Assembly (NCBI GenBank): GCA_025997475.1 | Contig: BNUQ01000044.1 | Location: 1 to 16,195 of the forward strand | Source of the DNA: Planctomycetales bacterium | GTDB lineage: Bacteria; Planctomycetota; SZUA-567 | Direction: 5' to 3' | DNA length: 16,195 nucleotides | Shown: positions 1 through 7,280 of the stretch, piece by piece | Numbering within the stretch: the stretch's first letter is position 1 | Layout of the letters: each line of letters starts with the position of its first letter | Program-made: the position numbers and the translations under genes | Notes under the pieces: model-generated | Databases searched by the model: none | What the model was told of the DNA's origin: nothing | The model's input: only the letters and a program-made list of their open reading frames with translations

Positions 1-39
1 GTTAATAACCTCGTTCGTAATTTTTAATTCGTAACGGCG

Positions 40-186
40 TCAAGCGTCGTTCCAGACGCGCGGCAAGCCCGCGTATAATTCCGGGCGGCGGTCGCGGAAA
101 AAGGGCCAGGTGCGCCGCGTGTCTTCGATGACGCGCGGTCGCATTTCGGCGTAAATAATCGCTTCGCCCGCGACCGGCGCCCGGAA
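40..186 (-). pseudogene. 3' fragment of an N-carbamoylputrescine amidase-like gene (carbon-nitrogen hydrolase)
   Basis: A 48-codon open stretch ends in TGA at 42-40 and is closed upstream by an in-frame TAA (189-187) lying in the inverted repeat. It contains RTWPFFRDRRPELYAGL. This matches my memory of the C-terminus of N-carbamoylputrescine amidases (AguB type), whose family ends in W-x-F-x-RDRRP-x-x-Y-x-x-L. Those enzymes release putrescine, CO2 and ammonia from N-carbamoylputrescine. The catalytic Glu-Lys-Cys part of the nitrilase fold is missing. The truncation coincides with the fold-back junction, so the gene is probably intact in the real genome, reading toward the gene at 324. It could also be another nitrilase-superfamily member. 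Confidence 0.6.
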
Positions 187-225
187 TTATACGCGGGCTT
201 GCCGCGCGTCTGGAACGACGCTTGA
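166..225 (+). pseudogene. Second copy of the same amidase 3' end, on the + strand
   Basis: This is the right arm of the inverted repeat. It reads RDRRPELYAGLPRVWNDA and stops at TGA 223-225. Only about 18 codons match the amidase; further upstream the frame runs into the reverse strand of the same gene and is meaningless. This copy has the orientation expected in the undisturbed genome, where the amidase gene would end about 100 bases before the binding-protein gene at 324. Confidence 0.6.
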
Positions 226-323
226 CGCCGTTACGAATTAAAAATTACGAACGAGGTTATTAACCATATCTATCCGGCATTTGACCGATAAAAAAGTATC
301 ACGCCGATAAAGGATGTTTAACG

Positions 324-1331
324 ATGAAATCATATTTTCGCCGAATGCGCCGAACGGCGTTGACGTTGCTCGCCGTGGGCGCGGTCGCTTTGATTAACGT
401 CCGCGCCGGCGAGGCGTTGCCCGAGTCCGCGCCGCCGCCGCTTGACCAAAAACTTATTGCGTTGCTGACGATTGACAATTACGCGCCGTTCGTTTTTCGC
501 CGCGCCGCGGCGTTGACCGGCGCGACCGATTTCAACGCGCCGGACAAGCCCATCGTGCCGGAAACGCTCGTCGCCGGCGCCGCTTCGACCCGCGTGCAGG
601 GCTACGCTTGGGACATCGTCAACGAAGCGTTGCGGGCGCAGGGTTACACCATCATTCTGAAAGTCGCGCGCTGGGACGTTTTAATCCGCCTCTTAAAACG
701 CGGCGCCGCGCCGGAAAACTACGACGACTCGCGCAAGCAGAGCGACTACATTTTTCATCTGCGCTGGGGTATGGATTCGGATTTGTTAGTCGCCAACGTG
801 CAGGGCAACTCCGGCAACATCGAATTGGCGCAACTCGCGTTTCCGGTGGAAAAAGAAGGTTTCGGCGACGATTTTTTATATTCCGCCGAGCCGCTGTTCA
901 CCTCGCCGCTCGTGGTTTATGCGTCGGCGAAAAATCCGCCCGCCGACATCACGCCCGCGGGGTTGGCGCGACACACCGTCGGTTTCGTCAAGGGTGCCGA
1001 TTACGCCGGCTTGCGCCAACAATACGCCGCCTCGAATATCGTCGAACTCGACGACATTGGCGCGGGTTTTCGCTTGCTCCGCAACGGACGCCTGACCGCG
1101 CTGTTCGGCTACGAGCCGGTTTTCGATTACGAATTGCGCGCCGGTCGGATGACCGCGCTGTTTGTCAAGAAAAAATTATCGGCGACGGCGGCGGAATATC
1201 TTTGCGTGCATAAAACCGCGCCCGACGCCGAAAAACTAATCGCCGATTTCGACGCCGGTTTCCGCGCGATTACCGCGAACGGCAAAATCCGGCAATTGAC
1301 GGAAAAATGGCAAAAACACCTGACCAACTAA
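324..1331 (+). CDS. Extracellular solute-binding protein, family 3 (ABC-type amino acid or related substrate)
   Basis: Encodes 335 residues. The N-terminus is basic (MKSYFRRMRR) followed by a hydrophobic stretch up to about residue 27, so it is probably exported to the periplasm. The rest resembles the family 3 periplasmic binding fold (SBP_bac_3): an early LLTIDNYAPF strand, GYAWDIVNEALRAQGY (the usual 'G-x-D-x-x-x-x-x-A' lobe 1 segment), a central 'YSAEPLFTSPLVVYA' crossover, TVGFVKGADY, and a closing segment with ITANGKIRQLTEKWQKHL. These features fit binding of a small polar ligand, but the ligand cannot be read from the sequence. An AAAGGA motif lies 9 bases before the ATG. No permease or ATPase gene follows, so it is an orphan here. 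The amidase fragment upstream makes a polyamine or amino acid link conceivable but unproven. Confidence 0.8.
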   Translation: MKSYFRRMRRTALTLLAVGAVALINVRAGEALPESAPPPLDQKLIALLTIDNYAPFVFRRAAALTGATDFNAPDKPIVPETLVAGAASTRVQGYAWDIVNEALRAQGYTIILKVARWDVLIRLLKRGAAPENYDDSRKQSDYIFHLRWGMDSDLLVANVQGNSGNIELAQLAFPVEKEGFGDDFLYSAEPLFTSPLVVYASAKNPPADITPAGLARHTVGFVKGADYAGLRQQYAASNIVELDDIGAGFRLLRNGRLTALFGYEPVFDYELRAGRMTALFVKKKLSATAAEYLCVHKTAPDAEKLIADFDAGFRAITANGKIRQLTEKWQKHLTN

Positions 1332-1770
1332 ATTACGAATTACGGCGAGAAAGTTGGTAGTCGGTAGTTTTTAGTTGATAGTGGTGGAGTTTTTATCGGC
1401 AAATTCGCAAGCGCGCGCGAAGCGAATCTTTGACCGTCAAACTCCACCACTAAAAACTACCGACTACAAACTATCAACTGTTCTTCATTCGTAATGCGGG
1501 AGTTTTTAGTTGATAGTGGTGGAGTTTTTATCGGCAAATTCGCAAGCGCGCGCGAAGCGAATCTTTGACCGTCAAACTCCACCGCTAAAAACTACCGACT
1601 ACCAACTATCAACTGTTCTTCATTCGTAATTCGGGAGTTTTTAGTTGATAGTGGTGGAGTTTTTATGGGCAAATTCGCAAGCGCGCGCGAAGCGAATCTT
1701 TGACCGTCAAACTCCACCACTAAAAACTACCGACTACAAACTATCAACTGTTCTTCATTCGTAATGCGGA
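1331..1770. repeat. Three tandem 135-bp palindromic intergenic elements built from heptamers
   Basis: Units lie at 1366-1500, 1501-1635 and 1636-1770, differing at only a few positions (for example near 1584, 1612, 1631 and 1667). Each unit has a left flank of 7-bp words of the form AGTNNNT, a core containing GGTGGAGTTT and CAAATTCGCAAGCGCGCG, then AAACTCCACCAC and a right flank of words of the form ANNNACT. The flanks and the GGTGGAG/CTCCACC parts are inverted, so each unit can fold into a long hairpin. The gene-free stretch 1332-1847 consists mostly of these units. I see no gene in it. The remaining ~75 bases before 1848 are AT-rich and may carry the promoter of the next gene, but no clear -35/-10 pair is evident. 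Confidence 0.95.
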
Positions 1771-1847
1771 AAGCACACTAACCTTCGCTTCGATACGGTT
1801 TCGTAATTATTATTTTCCCTTATTCAAAAAAGAAAAAGCGAGAACCC

Positions 1848-3497
1848 ATGGGCATTACTTGCAACCTTGAATTGTCCGCGCTGAAATTTGCGGTCAAAGA
1901 TTTACGCCTCGTCGATGGCAAATTAAATCTGACGCTGACGGCCGACCTCACGCCGGCGCAAATCGTCGCCACTTTCACCCCGCCGTCCGCCGGTCAAGCG
2001 GCGGAGATGACGCCGTCGGCGTCGCGCGAGTGGCAAAGGAAACCGTATTTCCCCGTCGTCGCCGAAACGTCAACGCCGCCCGAAACTTCGACCGCGGCGC
2101 CCGAGCCGCCGGAATGGTCCGCCGCGCCGCAACCGGAGAACGCGCCCGCGGTTAGCGAACCCGCCGCGCCGGGGCGTGGCGAAACGTCCGTCGTCGCGCC
2201 AAGCGACGCGGCATTGCCGTCTATGGTTGATGAAAATCCGCTACCGCCGGTATCGGAACTGCCGGCAATTATTGATGAAAGCGAACCGGTCGGCGGCGAC
2301 AATCAGCCGGAGACGGTTGCGAGCGAAGAGGCGACAATCGACGAAGAGCCGTTAATTAGCGACGACAACGAAGCGGCGGAAACGCCACCGGTGGAAATTC
2401 CTGCCGCCGAGGAGCAACCGGAAGAATCGCCTTTGCCAACGCCGGAAGTCGCAATCGACGAAGAGCCGTTAATTAGCGACGACAACGAAGCGGCGGAAAC
2501 GTTACCGGCGGAAATTCCTGCCGCCGAGGAGCAACCGGAAGAATCGCCTTTGCCGACGCCGGAAGTCGCAATCGACGAAGAGCCGTTAATTAGCGACGAC
2601 AACGAAGCGGCGGAAACGCCACCGGTCGAAATTCCTGCCGCCGAGGAGCAACCGGAAGAATCGCCTTTGCCGACGCCGGAAGTCGCAATCGACGAAGAGC
2701 CGTTAATTAGCGACGACAACGAAGCGGCGGAAACGCCACCGGCGTCGCCGGTTAGCGAAACGGTCGCCGCGCCGGAAGCGCCGGTTTCGCGTTACGGCGA
2801 GCCGCAAGCCGACGACGAATTTGCACTGGCGCTGACGAATGCGCACGCCGCGCCCCAAGTCGCGCCCGCCGAAGACGCGCGGGATGTCGCCGACGAGGAG
2901 CCGCGCCGCGATGAAATAGAAACGCCGCCGGCAACCGCCGTTCAACCGCCGGAACCGGCAATCGTCGACTCGTCGTTGGACGTGTTGGCGTCCGCGCCGA
3001 CAACGGCTTTTTCTTATGATTTAGCCGCCGAAATTCCGCCCGTCAGCAAACCAGAATTAGCCCTCGCGCCGGAAACGCCGGTCGTCGCGCCAATTGAAGA
3101 AGTTGCGCCCCGCCCCGCAACCGCGCCGTCGTCGTCGGAATTTTCTTACGATTTACGCCCCGAAGAATCGACGCCGCCGATGGGCGAACCCGCGCCGACC
3201 ACGCCGCCCACGCCGATAATCGCGGCGCCGTCAACTGCGGATTACGAACCGCAACCGTTGACGCCGCCGCCGTCGGTGTTGCATCCGAACGGCATTGCGC
3301 GCTCCGCGCCGCCGGAAGCGCCCGCGCCCGCCGCGCCGTCCGCGCCGGCGGCGGCGTTGGCGGCAAACAAGCCGATGCGGGTTCGCTATGTTTGCCCGCG
3401 GTGCCAAACGCCCGGCGTGCAAGACGCGGATAAAATTAAGAACATCATCACTTGCAAAAATTGCGGACGCGCGATGCGGCTGACCATCAAGAATTAA
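1848..3497 (+). CDS. Pro/Glu-rich repeat protein with C-terminal zinc ribbon
   Basis: Encodes 549 residues. I do not recognise a named gene. The N-terminal ~45 residues (starting MGITCNLEL) look like a small folded segment with alternating hydrophobic residues. Residues ~50-505 are low-complexity, rich in Pro, Glu and Ala and probably disordered. Within them are three full 39-residue repeats plus a partial one (residues ~164-298), and a motif FSYDL occurs twice further on. The last 40 residues form a zinc ribbon with CPRC at 516-519 and CKNC at 536-539, resembling the MJ0042-type finger. There is no signal peptide or membrane segment, so it should be cytoplasmic. The ribosome site is weak (purine-rich GCGAGA before ATG). 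The stop codon lies in an AT-rich heptamer array. The role is unknown; a scaffold with a metal-bound or nucleic-acid-binding end is possible. Confidence 0.75.
   Translation: MGITCNLELSALKFAVKDLRLVDGKLNLTLTADLTPAQIVATFTPPSAGQAAEMTPSASREWQRKPYFPVVAETSTPPETSTAAPEPPEWSAAPQPENAPAVSEPAAPGRGETSVVAPSDAALPSMVDENPLPPVSELPAIIDESEPVGGDNQPETVASEEATIDEEPLISDDNEAAETPPVEIPAAEEQPEESPLPTPEVAIDEEPLISDDNEAAETLPAEIPAAEEQPEESPLPTPEVAIDEEPLISDDNEAAETPPVEIPAAEEQPEESPLPTPEVAIDEEPLISDDNEAAETPPASPVSETVAAPEAPVSRYGEPQADDEFALALTNAHAAPQVAPAEDARDVADEEPRRDEIETPPATAVQPPEPAIVDSSLDVLASAPTTAFSYDLAAEIPPVSKPELALAPETPVVAPIEEVAPRPATAPSSSEFSYDLRPEESTPPMGEPAPTTPPTPIIAAPSTADYEPQPLTPPPSVLHPNGIARSAPPEAPAPAAPSAPAAALAANKPMRVRYVCPRCQTPGVQDADKIKNIITCKNCGRAMRLTIKN
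2337..2742 (+). repeat. In-frame 117-bp tandem repeats (39 residues each)
   Basis: Full copies run 2337-2453, 2454-2570 and 2571-2687, followed by a partial copy to about 2742. They are nearly identical at the DNA level. Each encodes a unit beginning IDEEPLISDDNEAAET and ending PLPTPEV. Differences are limited to a few codons (TPPVE versus TLPAE). Such DNA-level identity implies recent duplication or ongoing homogenisation, so copy number may vary between strains. Confidence 0.97.
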
Positions 3498-3605
3498 AAA
3501 TTACCAATTAAAAAAAATTAAAAATTGTGGCGTTTGATTGGCAAATTCGCTTCGCGCAAGTTCCAATAATCTCCACCATTCTTAATGCTTAATTTTTAAT
3601 TCGTA
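3493..3605. repeat. Intergenic palindromic element with heptamer flanks
   Basis: The left flank is a run of 7-bp words of the ATTAAAA type from 3493, and the right flank has four consecutive words of the form ATNNNTA (3578-3605). The core carries GTGGCGTTTG, CAAATTCGCTTCGCG and CTCCACC, shared with the elements at 1331-1770 and 11791-11899. The flanks are inverted relative to each other. The element starts inside the stop codon of the zinc-ribbon gene and ends just before the hisA ribosome site, filling the whole gap. Confidence 0.85.
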
Positions 3606-3615
3606 AGTGGTAAAT

Positions 3616-3622
3616 CAGGAGG
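3616..3622 (+). promoter_or_regulatory. Ribosome binding site that fixes the hisA start
   Basis: CAGGAGG lies 5 bases before the ATG at 3628. The in-frame GTG at 3607 sits upstream of this site and would add seven residues unlike HisA, so 3628 is the preferred start. Confidence 0.85.
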
Positions 3623-3627
3623 TTGCG

Positions 3628-4362
3628 ATGCACATCATTCCCGCGGTGGACATTAAGAACGGCAAGGCGGTGCGGCTGTTGCAGGGACAGCGCGAGCGCG
3701 AAACGGTGTATGGCGACAGTCCGCTCGCGATGGCGTTGCGCTGGCAAGACGCCGGCGCAACCTATTTGCACGTCGTTGACCTCGACGGCGCGTTTGACGG
3801 CGAGAGCGAGAATCTGCCGCATCTCGAGCAAATTTTACGGCGGGTAAAAATACCGGTGGAAATCGGCGGCGGCATCCGCTCGCTCGCCAAAGCGCGGCAA
3901 TTATGCGACCTCGGCGCGGCGCAAGTCATCCTCGGCACCACCGCGTTGCAAAATCGAACGCTACTCGAAGAAATCGTCGCCGCCCTGCCGCGGCGCGTCA
4001 GCGTCGGCGTGGACGCGAAAGACGGCAAGGTCGCGGTCAAGGGTTGGACGGAAACCGGCGACAAAAACGCCGAGGATTTTTTGCGCGAATTGTCCGCCCT
4101 GCCCCTCGCGAACATCATTTACACGGACATCGCGCGCGACGGCGCGTTGCAGGGCGTGAACGTCGAGGCGTTGCGCCGCGCCGCGTCCATCAGCCGGATT
4201 CCGTTGATTGCGTCCGGCGGCGTCACCTCGCCGGATGACATTCGCGCGCTCGCGCCCCTGCCGCTTTTCGGTATCATCACCGGCAAGGCGCTTTACGACG
4301 GGCGGATGACGCTCGCGGAAGCCACGGCGGCGTTAGCAGAGCAATTAACAATTAACAATTAA
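3628..4362 (+). CDS. hisA: HisA, ProFAR isomerase (histidine biosynthesis)
   Basis: Encodes 244 residues, the normal length for HisA. The enzyme performs the Amadori rearrangement of ProFAR to PRFAR in histidine biosynthesis, in the cytoplasm. Seen in the sequence: MHIIPAVDIKNG with catalytic Asp8, VVDLDGAFDG (47-58), phosphate-binding EIGGGIR (78-84), VGVDAKDGKVAVKGW with the second catalytic Asp129, YTDIARDGALQG (165-176) and ASGGV (195-199) with the second phosphate site. It is not beside other his genes here. The last residues QLTINN are encoded by three CAATTAA heptamers of the following repeat array, so the natural C-terminus has been replaced or extended by repeat DNA. HisF is the only serious alternative; the length and the YTDIARDG motif favour HisA. 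Confidence 0.97.
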   Translation: MHIIPAVDIKNGKAVRLLQGQRERETVYGDSPLAMALRWQDAGATYLHVVDLDGAFDGESENLPHLEQILRRVKIPVEIGGGIRSLAKARQLCDLGAAQVILGTTALQNRTLLEEIVAALPRRVSVGVDAKDGKVAVKGWTETGDKNAEDFLRELSALPLANIIYTDIARDGALQGVNVEALRRAASISRIPLIASGGVTSPDDIRALAPLPLFGIITGKALYDGRMTLAEATAALAEQLTINN

Positions 4363-4392
4363 GAATTTTTGTAATTTTTAATTCGTAATTAA
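4342..4392. repeat. Heptamer array overlapping the hisA 3' end
   Basis: Three CAATTAA units at 4342-4362 contain the last codons and stop of hisA. They are followed by words of the form ATTTTTA and ATTCGTA in 7-bp register, running up to the start of the next gene. There is no inverted partner or GC core here, so this is a flank without the central element. Confidence 0.85.
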
Positions 4393-4397
4393 AAAAA

Positions 4398-5075
4398 ATG
4401 GACCTAATCAACTTTCTCATCGACTTCATTCTCCATATCGACGTACATCTTGCCGACTTAGTGCGAGATTACGGCACGTGGATATACGCGATTCTTTTTC
4501 TGATTATTTTCTGCGAGACCGGTTTGGTCGTTGCCCCGTTTCTGCCGGGCGATTCGTTGCTCTTCGTGGCGGGAACCATCGCCGCCCTCGGCAGTAATCA
4601 CGTCAACGTTCATTTGTTGGTGCTGATATTGATAATCGCGGCGTTTTTAGGCGATGCTTGCAACTATTTCATCGGGAAATTTTTCGGCGAGAAAATTTTT
4701 CGCAACCCCGACTCCAAAATTTTTAAGCAAAGTTATCTCCGCGCCACGCACGAATTTTATGAAAAACACGGCAAAGCCACGATTATTTTAGCGCGCTTCG
4801 TGCCAATCGTGCGCACCTTCGCCCCGTTCGTCGCCGGTATGGGCAAGATGTCCTACGTCCATTTTTTCAGTTACAATATCATCGGCGGCGTGGTGTGGGT
4901 GTCGTCGATTGTCTATGCCGGCTACTTTTTCGGCGAACTGCCATTCGTCAAACGCCATCTCAGCGCCTTAATCCTCGGCATTATTTTCGTGTCGTTTTTG
5001 CCCGGCATCGTTGAAATCATCCGCCAACGGGCGAAGAGCAAAAAGGCGAAAAGCCATAAAGAAGCCGTTTCCTAA
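4398..5075 (+). CDS. DedA-family integral membrane protein
   Basis: Encodes 225 residues with several hydrophobic segments (about 28-50, 72-90, 125-145, 157-178, 188-207) and a basic C-terminal tail. It has the DedA/SNARE-associated domain hallmarks: [22 protein letters not shown] with Glu40, [13 protein letters not shown] (85-97), then [20 protein letters not shown] with Arg133 and Arg139, and PFVAGMGKM. DedA proteins act in the inner membrane; some members flip undecaprenyl phosphate or phosphatidylethanolamine, or support proton-dependent envelope homeostasis. The substrate here is unknown. No clear Shine-Dalgarno site is visible, because the AT-rich heptamer array runs right up to the ATG. 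A second DedA gene follows 81 bases downstream, probably in the same transcript. Confidence 0.92.
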   Translation: MDLINFLIDFILHIDVHLADLVRDYGTWIYAILFLIIFCETGLVVAPFLPGDSLLFVAGTIAALGSNHVNVHLLVLILIIAAFLGDACNYFIGKFFGEKIFRNPDSKIFKQSYLRATHEFYEKHGKATIILARFVPIVRTFAPFVAGMGKMSYVHFFSYNIIGGVVWVSSIVYAGYFFGELPFVKRHLSALILGIIFVSFLPGIVEIIRQRAKSKKAKSHKEAVS

Positions 5076-5156
5076 ATTCGTTGCGGTCTCTCGGAATACC
5101 GCGCCGAACTTGTGGGGTGGCTCTATTCAACAAATTTAATCACGAAAGCACTCCCA

Positions 5157-6032
5157 ATGTTCGCTTCCGCCCTCGCCCGTTGGCGAAAATACTGGTTGCC
5201 GCTCGTCCTGTTTTTTGCCGCGGGCGCCTTTGCCGCCGACGCGCCGCCGGACGCGCTTGTCGCGACCGGCGACTTCGACGCGGGGCAAATCGCGGCGACC
5301 GGCGCCCTCGACGATTTTGATTTTGACGAAAGCGTTGACGAAACGGGCGGCGCGGGCGGCGAAAAAACCGCCGCCGACGGTTTTAGCCCTGCCAAACTGC
5401 TTCGGCATTACGGCTATTTCGTTATTCTCATCTGGACTTTTTTTGAGGGCGAAACGATTGTCATTATCGCCAGCGCGCTCGCCAACAAGATGGGCTTAAA
5501 CCCCTGGATCATCGCGCTCGCCGCGTTTTGCGGCAGTTTTCTCAGCGACCAACTGATGTTTTCGCTCGGCAAATATAAGGGACACGACCTGCTACGGATT
5601 TTTCCGCGCATCGAGAAAAACCTCGACAAAGCCGCCGCCCTGTTCAAACGCTACGACAACATTTTGATTCTCGGCTTCCGCTTCGTGTATGGCGTTCGCA
5701 ACGTTACGCCCGTCCTGCTCGGTTTAAGCGGCGTCAGCCATAAAAAATTCTTCGGTCTCAACTTTATCGGCGGCGCGGTCTGGGCGCTGACTTTTTCCTT
5801 CGGCGGCTATTACTCCGGCAAGGCGTTTCTCTATCTGATGGACCGGGTAAAACACGGCATTTTCTATGCCCTTATCGGCGTGGTGGTCGCCGCCGTCGCC
5901 GTCCTGTTATACCGCCGTTCCCGCGCCGCCCGCGCCGAAAAAAACGCCGCGCCAGCGATTGCGACGGCGTTGCAATCTGAAAAAGACAAGGCGTTGCCGG
6001 AAGTTAATACCGCAACTCCGCCAATTGGCTGA
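5157..6032 (+). CDS. Second DedA-family protein, with signal peptide and acidic linker
   Basis: Encodes 291 residues from the ATG at 5157. This start places a clean signal-like segment (RWRKYWLPLVLFFAAGAFA) at the N-terminus; an in-frame GTG at 5112 would add 15 residues without a ribosome site. Between about residues 27 and 75 is an acidic, Gly/Ala-rich linker. The DedA domain follows: FFEGETIVIIASALA, AFCGSFLSDQLMFSLGKYKG, then FKRYDN and GFRFVYGVRNVTPVLLGLSG with the conserved arginines. The C-terminus ends in a basic, probably cytoplasmic tail. The domain is diverged from the neighbouring DedA protein, so this is an old duplication or a separate family member. The extra N-terminal region is unusual for DedA proteins. 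The last 29 bases overlap the 3' end of the convergent gene on the - strand. Confidence 0.88.
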   Translation: MFASALARWRKYWLPLVLFFAAGAFAADAPPDALVATGDFDAGQIAATGALDDFDFDESVDETGGAGGEKTAADGFSPAKLLRHYGYFVILIWTFFEGETIVIIASALANKMGLNPWIIALAAFCGSFLSDQLMFSLGKYKGHDLLRIFPRIEKNLDKAAALFKRYDNILILGFRFVYGVRNVTPVLLGLSGVSHKKFFGLNFIGGAVWALTFSFGGYYSGKAFLYLMDRVKHGIFYALIGVVVAAVAVLLYRRSRAARAEKNAAPAIATALQSEKDKALPEVNTATPPIG

Positions 6033-7143
6033 TTTCTTTGTTGCCGAAGCCGTAGAGGTGGAAGATTTGTTTGTTGATTTCGTTGAGCAATTTGGCGCGG
6101 GAGAGCAGTTGCGTTTCATCGGTCGGGATGGCGGAAATTTGCCGCGCGAGGTCGCTGAGATATTTTTGCTCTTTCGGCGCGGCAATCACTAACGGCAACG
6201 CTTCCAAATCGTATTTGGTCAAATACACGCCGCGCAAACCCGCGCCCGCCGGACGCTGATACGCGAAGAAAAATTTCGCATAACGCGAATTTAAGACGCA
6301 CGCCAAATAACCCGGCGCCAAACCTGTAACCGTGATAATGCCGTATAATTCGCCGTTATAGGGCAATTGCGTGGTGTCGAGCGCCGCCGTCAGCGGATTC
6401 GCCGCCCGCCGCACCAAGACCTTTTCCGGCACGGCGTATTCGTCGGGATGCGGCACGCGGCTGACCGCGTCGCGCCGCAACAGATAATACTCGCGCTCCG
6501 CCGTAACGTAAAAATTATCCACCGCGCCCGCCGTCAGCACCGCCCGCCAATCCGGCGTCGGCGCCGCGAAGCGCCGGAAATTTTCCCGCGGCATCACGCC
6601 GGTGAAAATCTCCGACACATCGCCCAACAACCGCCCGTCCGCGGCGATTGCCGCCAACCGTTTTTGCAAAACTTCCGGCGCGGCGAATTGCGGTTTATTT
6701 TTTTCAGAATTATCGGTCGCGGCGGTCGCGGCGGCGTTTTGCGTATTTTGCCAATGCGCCGCTTTTTCGCGCAACGCCGGCGGCAGGGTATCCGCCGGTA
6801 AAAGTTGCGCCAACGCGGTCAATAAATCGGGAATCCGTAGCGGCGCGGTCAGAGGAAACACGCCGTCTTTTTTCAGCATTGCCGCCACGTCCGGCGGCGC
6901 GTCGGGCGGCAGAACGGCGATAATTTTCAATTGCGGCGCGACTTTTTTCAGTCCGGCGAGATGCGACGGAAATTCCGGTTTGACGTGTTTGAAAATCAGC
7001 GCCGCCGGTTGCGCCCAGAGTTGCACGATTAACTGGGAAACCGCGGCGACGGGCAACACCGCCATTTGCCATTGCGTCAGCGTCGCCGCGATTGCCGTTT
7101 GTTCCGGCGCGTCAAAAAACGCCGTCATTATTTTCGTCGCCAT
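6004..7143 (-). CDS. TaqI/type IIG-like DNA specificity protein without methylase, with receiver-like N-terminus
   Basis: Encodes 379 residues. Residues ~165-379 match the pattern of the C-terminal specificity region of type IIG restriction-modification enzymes (TaqI-like). They contain LLGDVSEIFTGVMP, then KVLVRRAANP (241-250), PGYLACVLNSRYAKFFF (277-293), YLTKYDLEALPLV (307-319), and the closing INKQIFHLYGFGNKEI (356-371), like the E-I-x-x-x-x-x-L-Y-x-L ending of such enzymes. I see no NPPY or SAM-binding motif, so there is no methyltransferase. Residues 1-115 show an alternating strand/helix pattern like a response-regulator receiver, but the strand 3 end reads ALIFKHVKP, where the phosphorylated Asp would be, so a receiver would be degenerate. 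It probably binds DNA. Ribosome site AGGAG is close before the ATG. Alternatively it is a subunit or remnant of a restriction or defence system. The N-terminal assignment is an inference from pattern only. Confidence 0.6.
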   Translation of the reverse strand: MATKIMTAFFDAPEQTAIAATLTQWQMAVLPVAAVSQLIVQLWAQPAALIFKHVKPEFPSHLAGLKKVAPQLKIIAVLPPDAPPDVAAMLKKDGVFPLTAPLRIPDLLTALAQLLPADTLPPALREKAAHWQNTQNAAATAATDNSEKNKPQFAAPEVLQKRLAAIAADGRLLGDVSEIFTGVMPRENFRRFAAPTPDWRAVLTAGAVDNFYVTAEREYYLLRRDAVSRVPHPDEYAVPEKVLVRRAANPLTAALDTTQLPYNGELYGIITVTGLAPGYLACVLNSRYAKFFFAYQRPAGAGLRGVYLTKYDLEALPLVIAAPKEQKYLSDLARQISAIPTDETQLLSRAKLLNEINKQIFHLYGFGNKEISQLAELRY

Positions 7144-7183
7144 TGGCTCCTGCCCCGCGTCGGATTTTTAAGCAACCACCGCT

Positions 7184-7245
7184 TAATTCCCCTCTATGGA
7201 GGGGTGGCAATCGGCGGTTCTATCGCCGATTGACGGGGTGGTGTT
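7184..7245 (+). repeat. 62-bp structured element, copy A
   Basis: Layout: a CCCCTC-TATG-GAGGGG hairpin, a second hairpin AATCGGCG / CGCCGATT with a 7-base loop, then GACGGGGTGGT. It forms an inverted pair with copy B 35 bases away. Both lie upstream of the start of the specificity protein gene on the - strand. The stretch 7144-7398 holds only these elements and I see no gene in it. Confidence 0.9.
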
Positions 7246-7280
7246 ATATCAATCGCGCCATCGAAATTCGGGACAGCGCG

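Larger units (their letters stand above)
1..264. repeat. Large inverted repeat (fold-back) at the window edge
   Basis: Bases 1-87 are the exact reverse complement of 178-264. After one mismatch, 89-97 also pair with 168-176. The intervening ~70 bases are single copy. Both arms contain the same 3' end of an amidase-like gene and the same AT-rich downstream spacer. The left arm begins exactly at the first base of the window, so its full length is unknown. The 9-bp match CGGTCGCGG next to the junction is what a microhomology-mediated template switch would leave. The most economical reading is an inverted chimera at a contig end (amplification or assembly artefact), although a real inverted duplication cannot be excluded. 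Confidence 0.9.

Noticed and set aside
1331..1770. Direct repeats that could be taken for a CRISPR array
   Set aside because: The 135-bp units are contiguous and near-identical over their whole length, with no unique spacers and no cas genes nearby.
2303..2719. An open frame on the - strand within the zinc-ribbon gene, with a repeated Ser/Gly-rich peptide
   Set aside because: The repeats simply mirror the 117-bp DNA repeats of the + strand gene, whose frame continues into a well-formed zinc ribbon.
3607..3627. An upstream GTG start for hisA
   Set aside because: It precedes the strong AGGAGG site, and the added residues do not belong to HisA, whose normal N-terminus begins at 3628.
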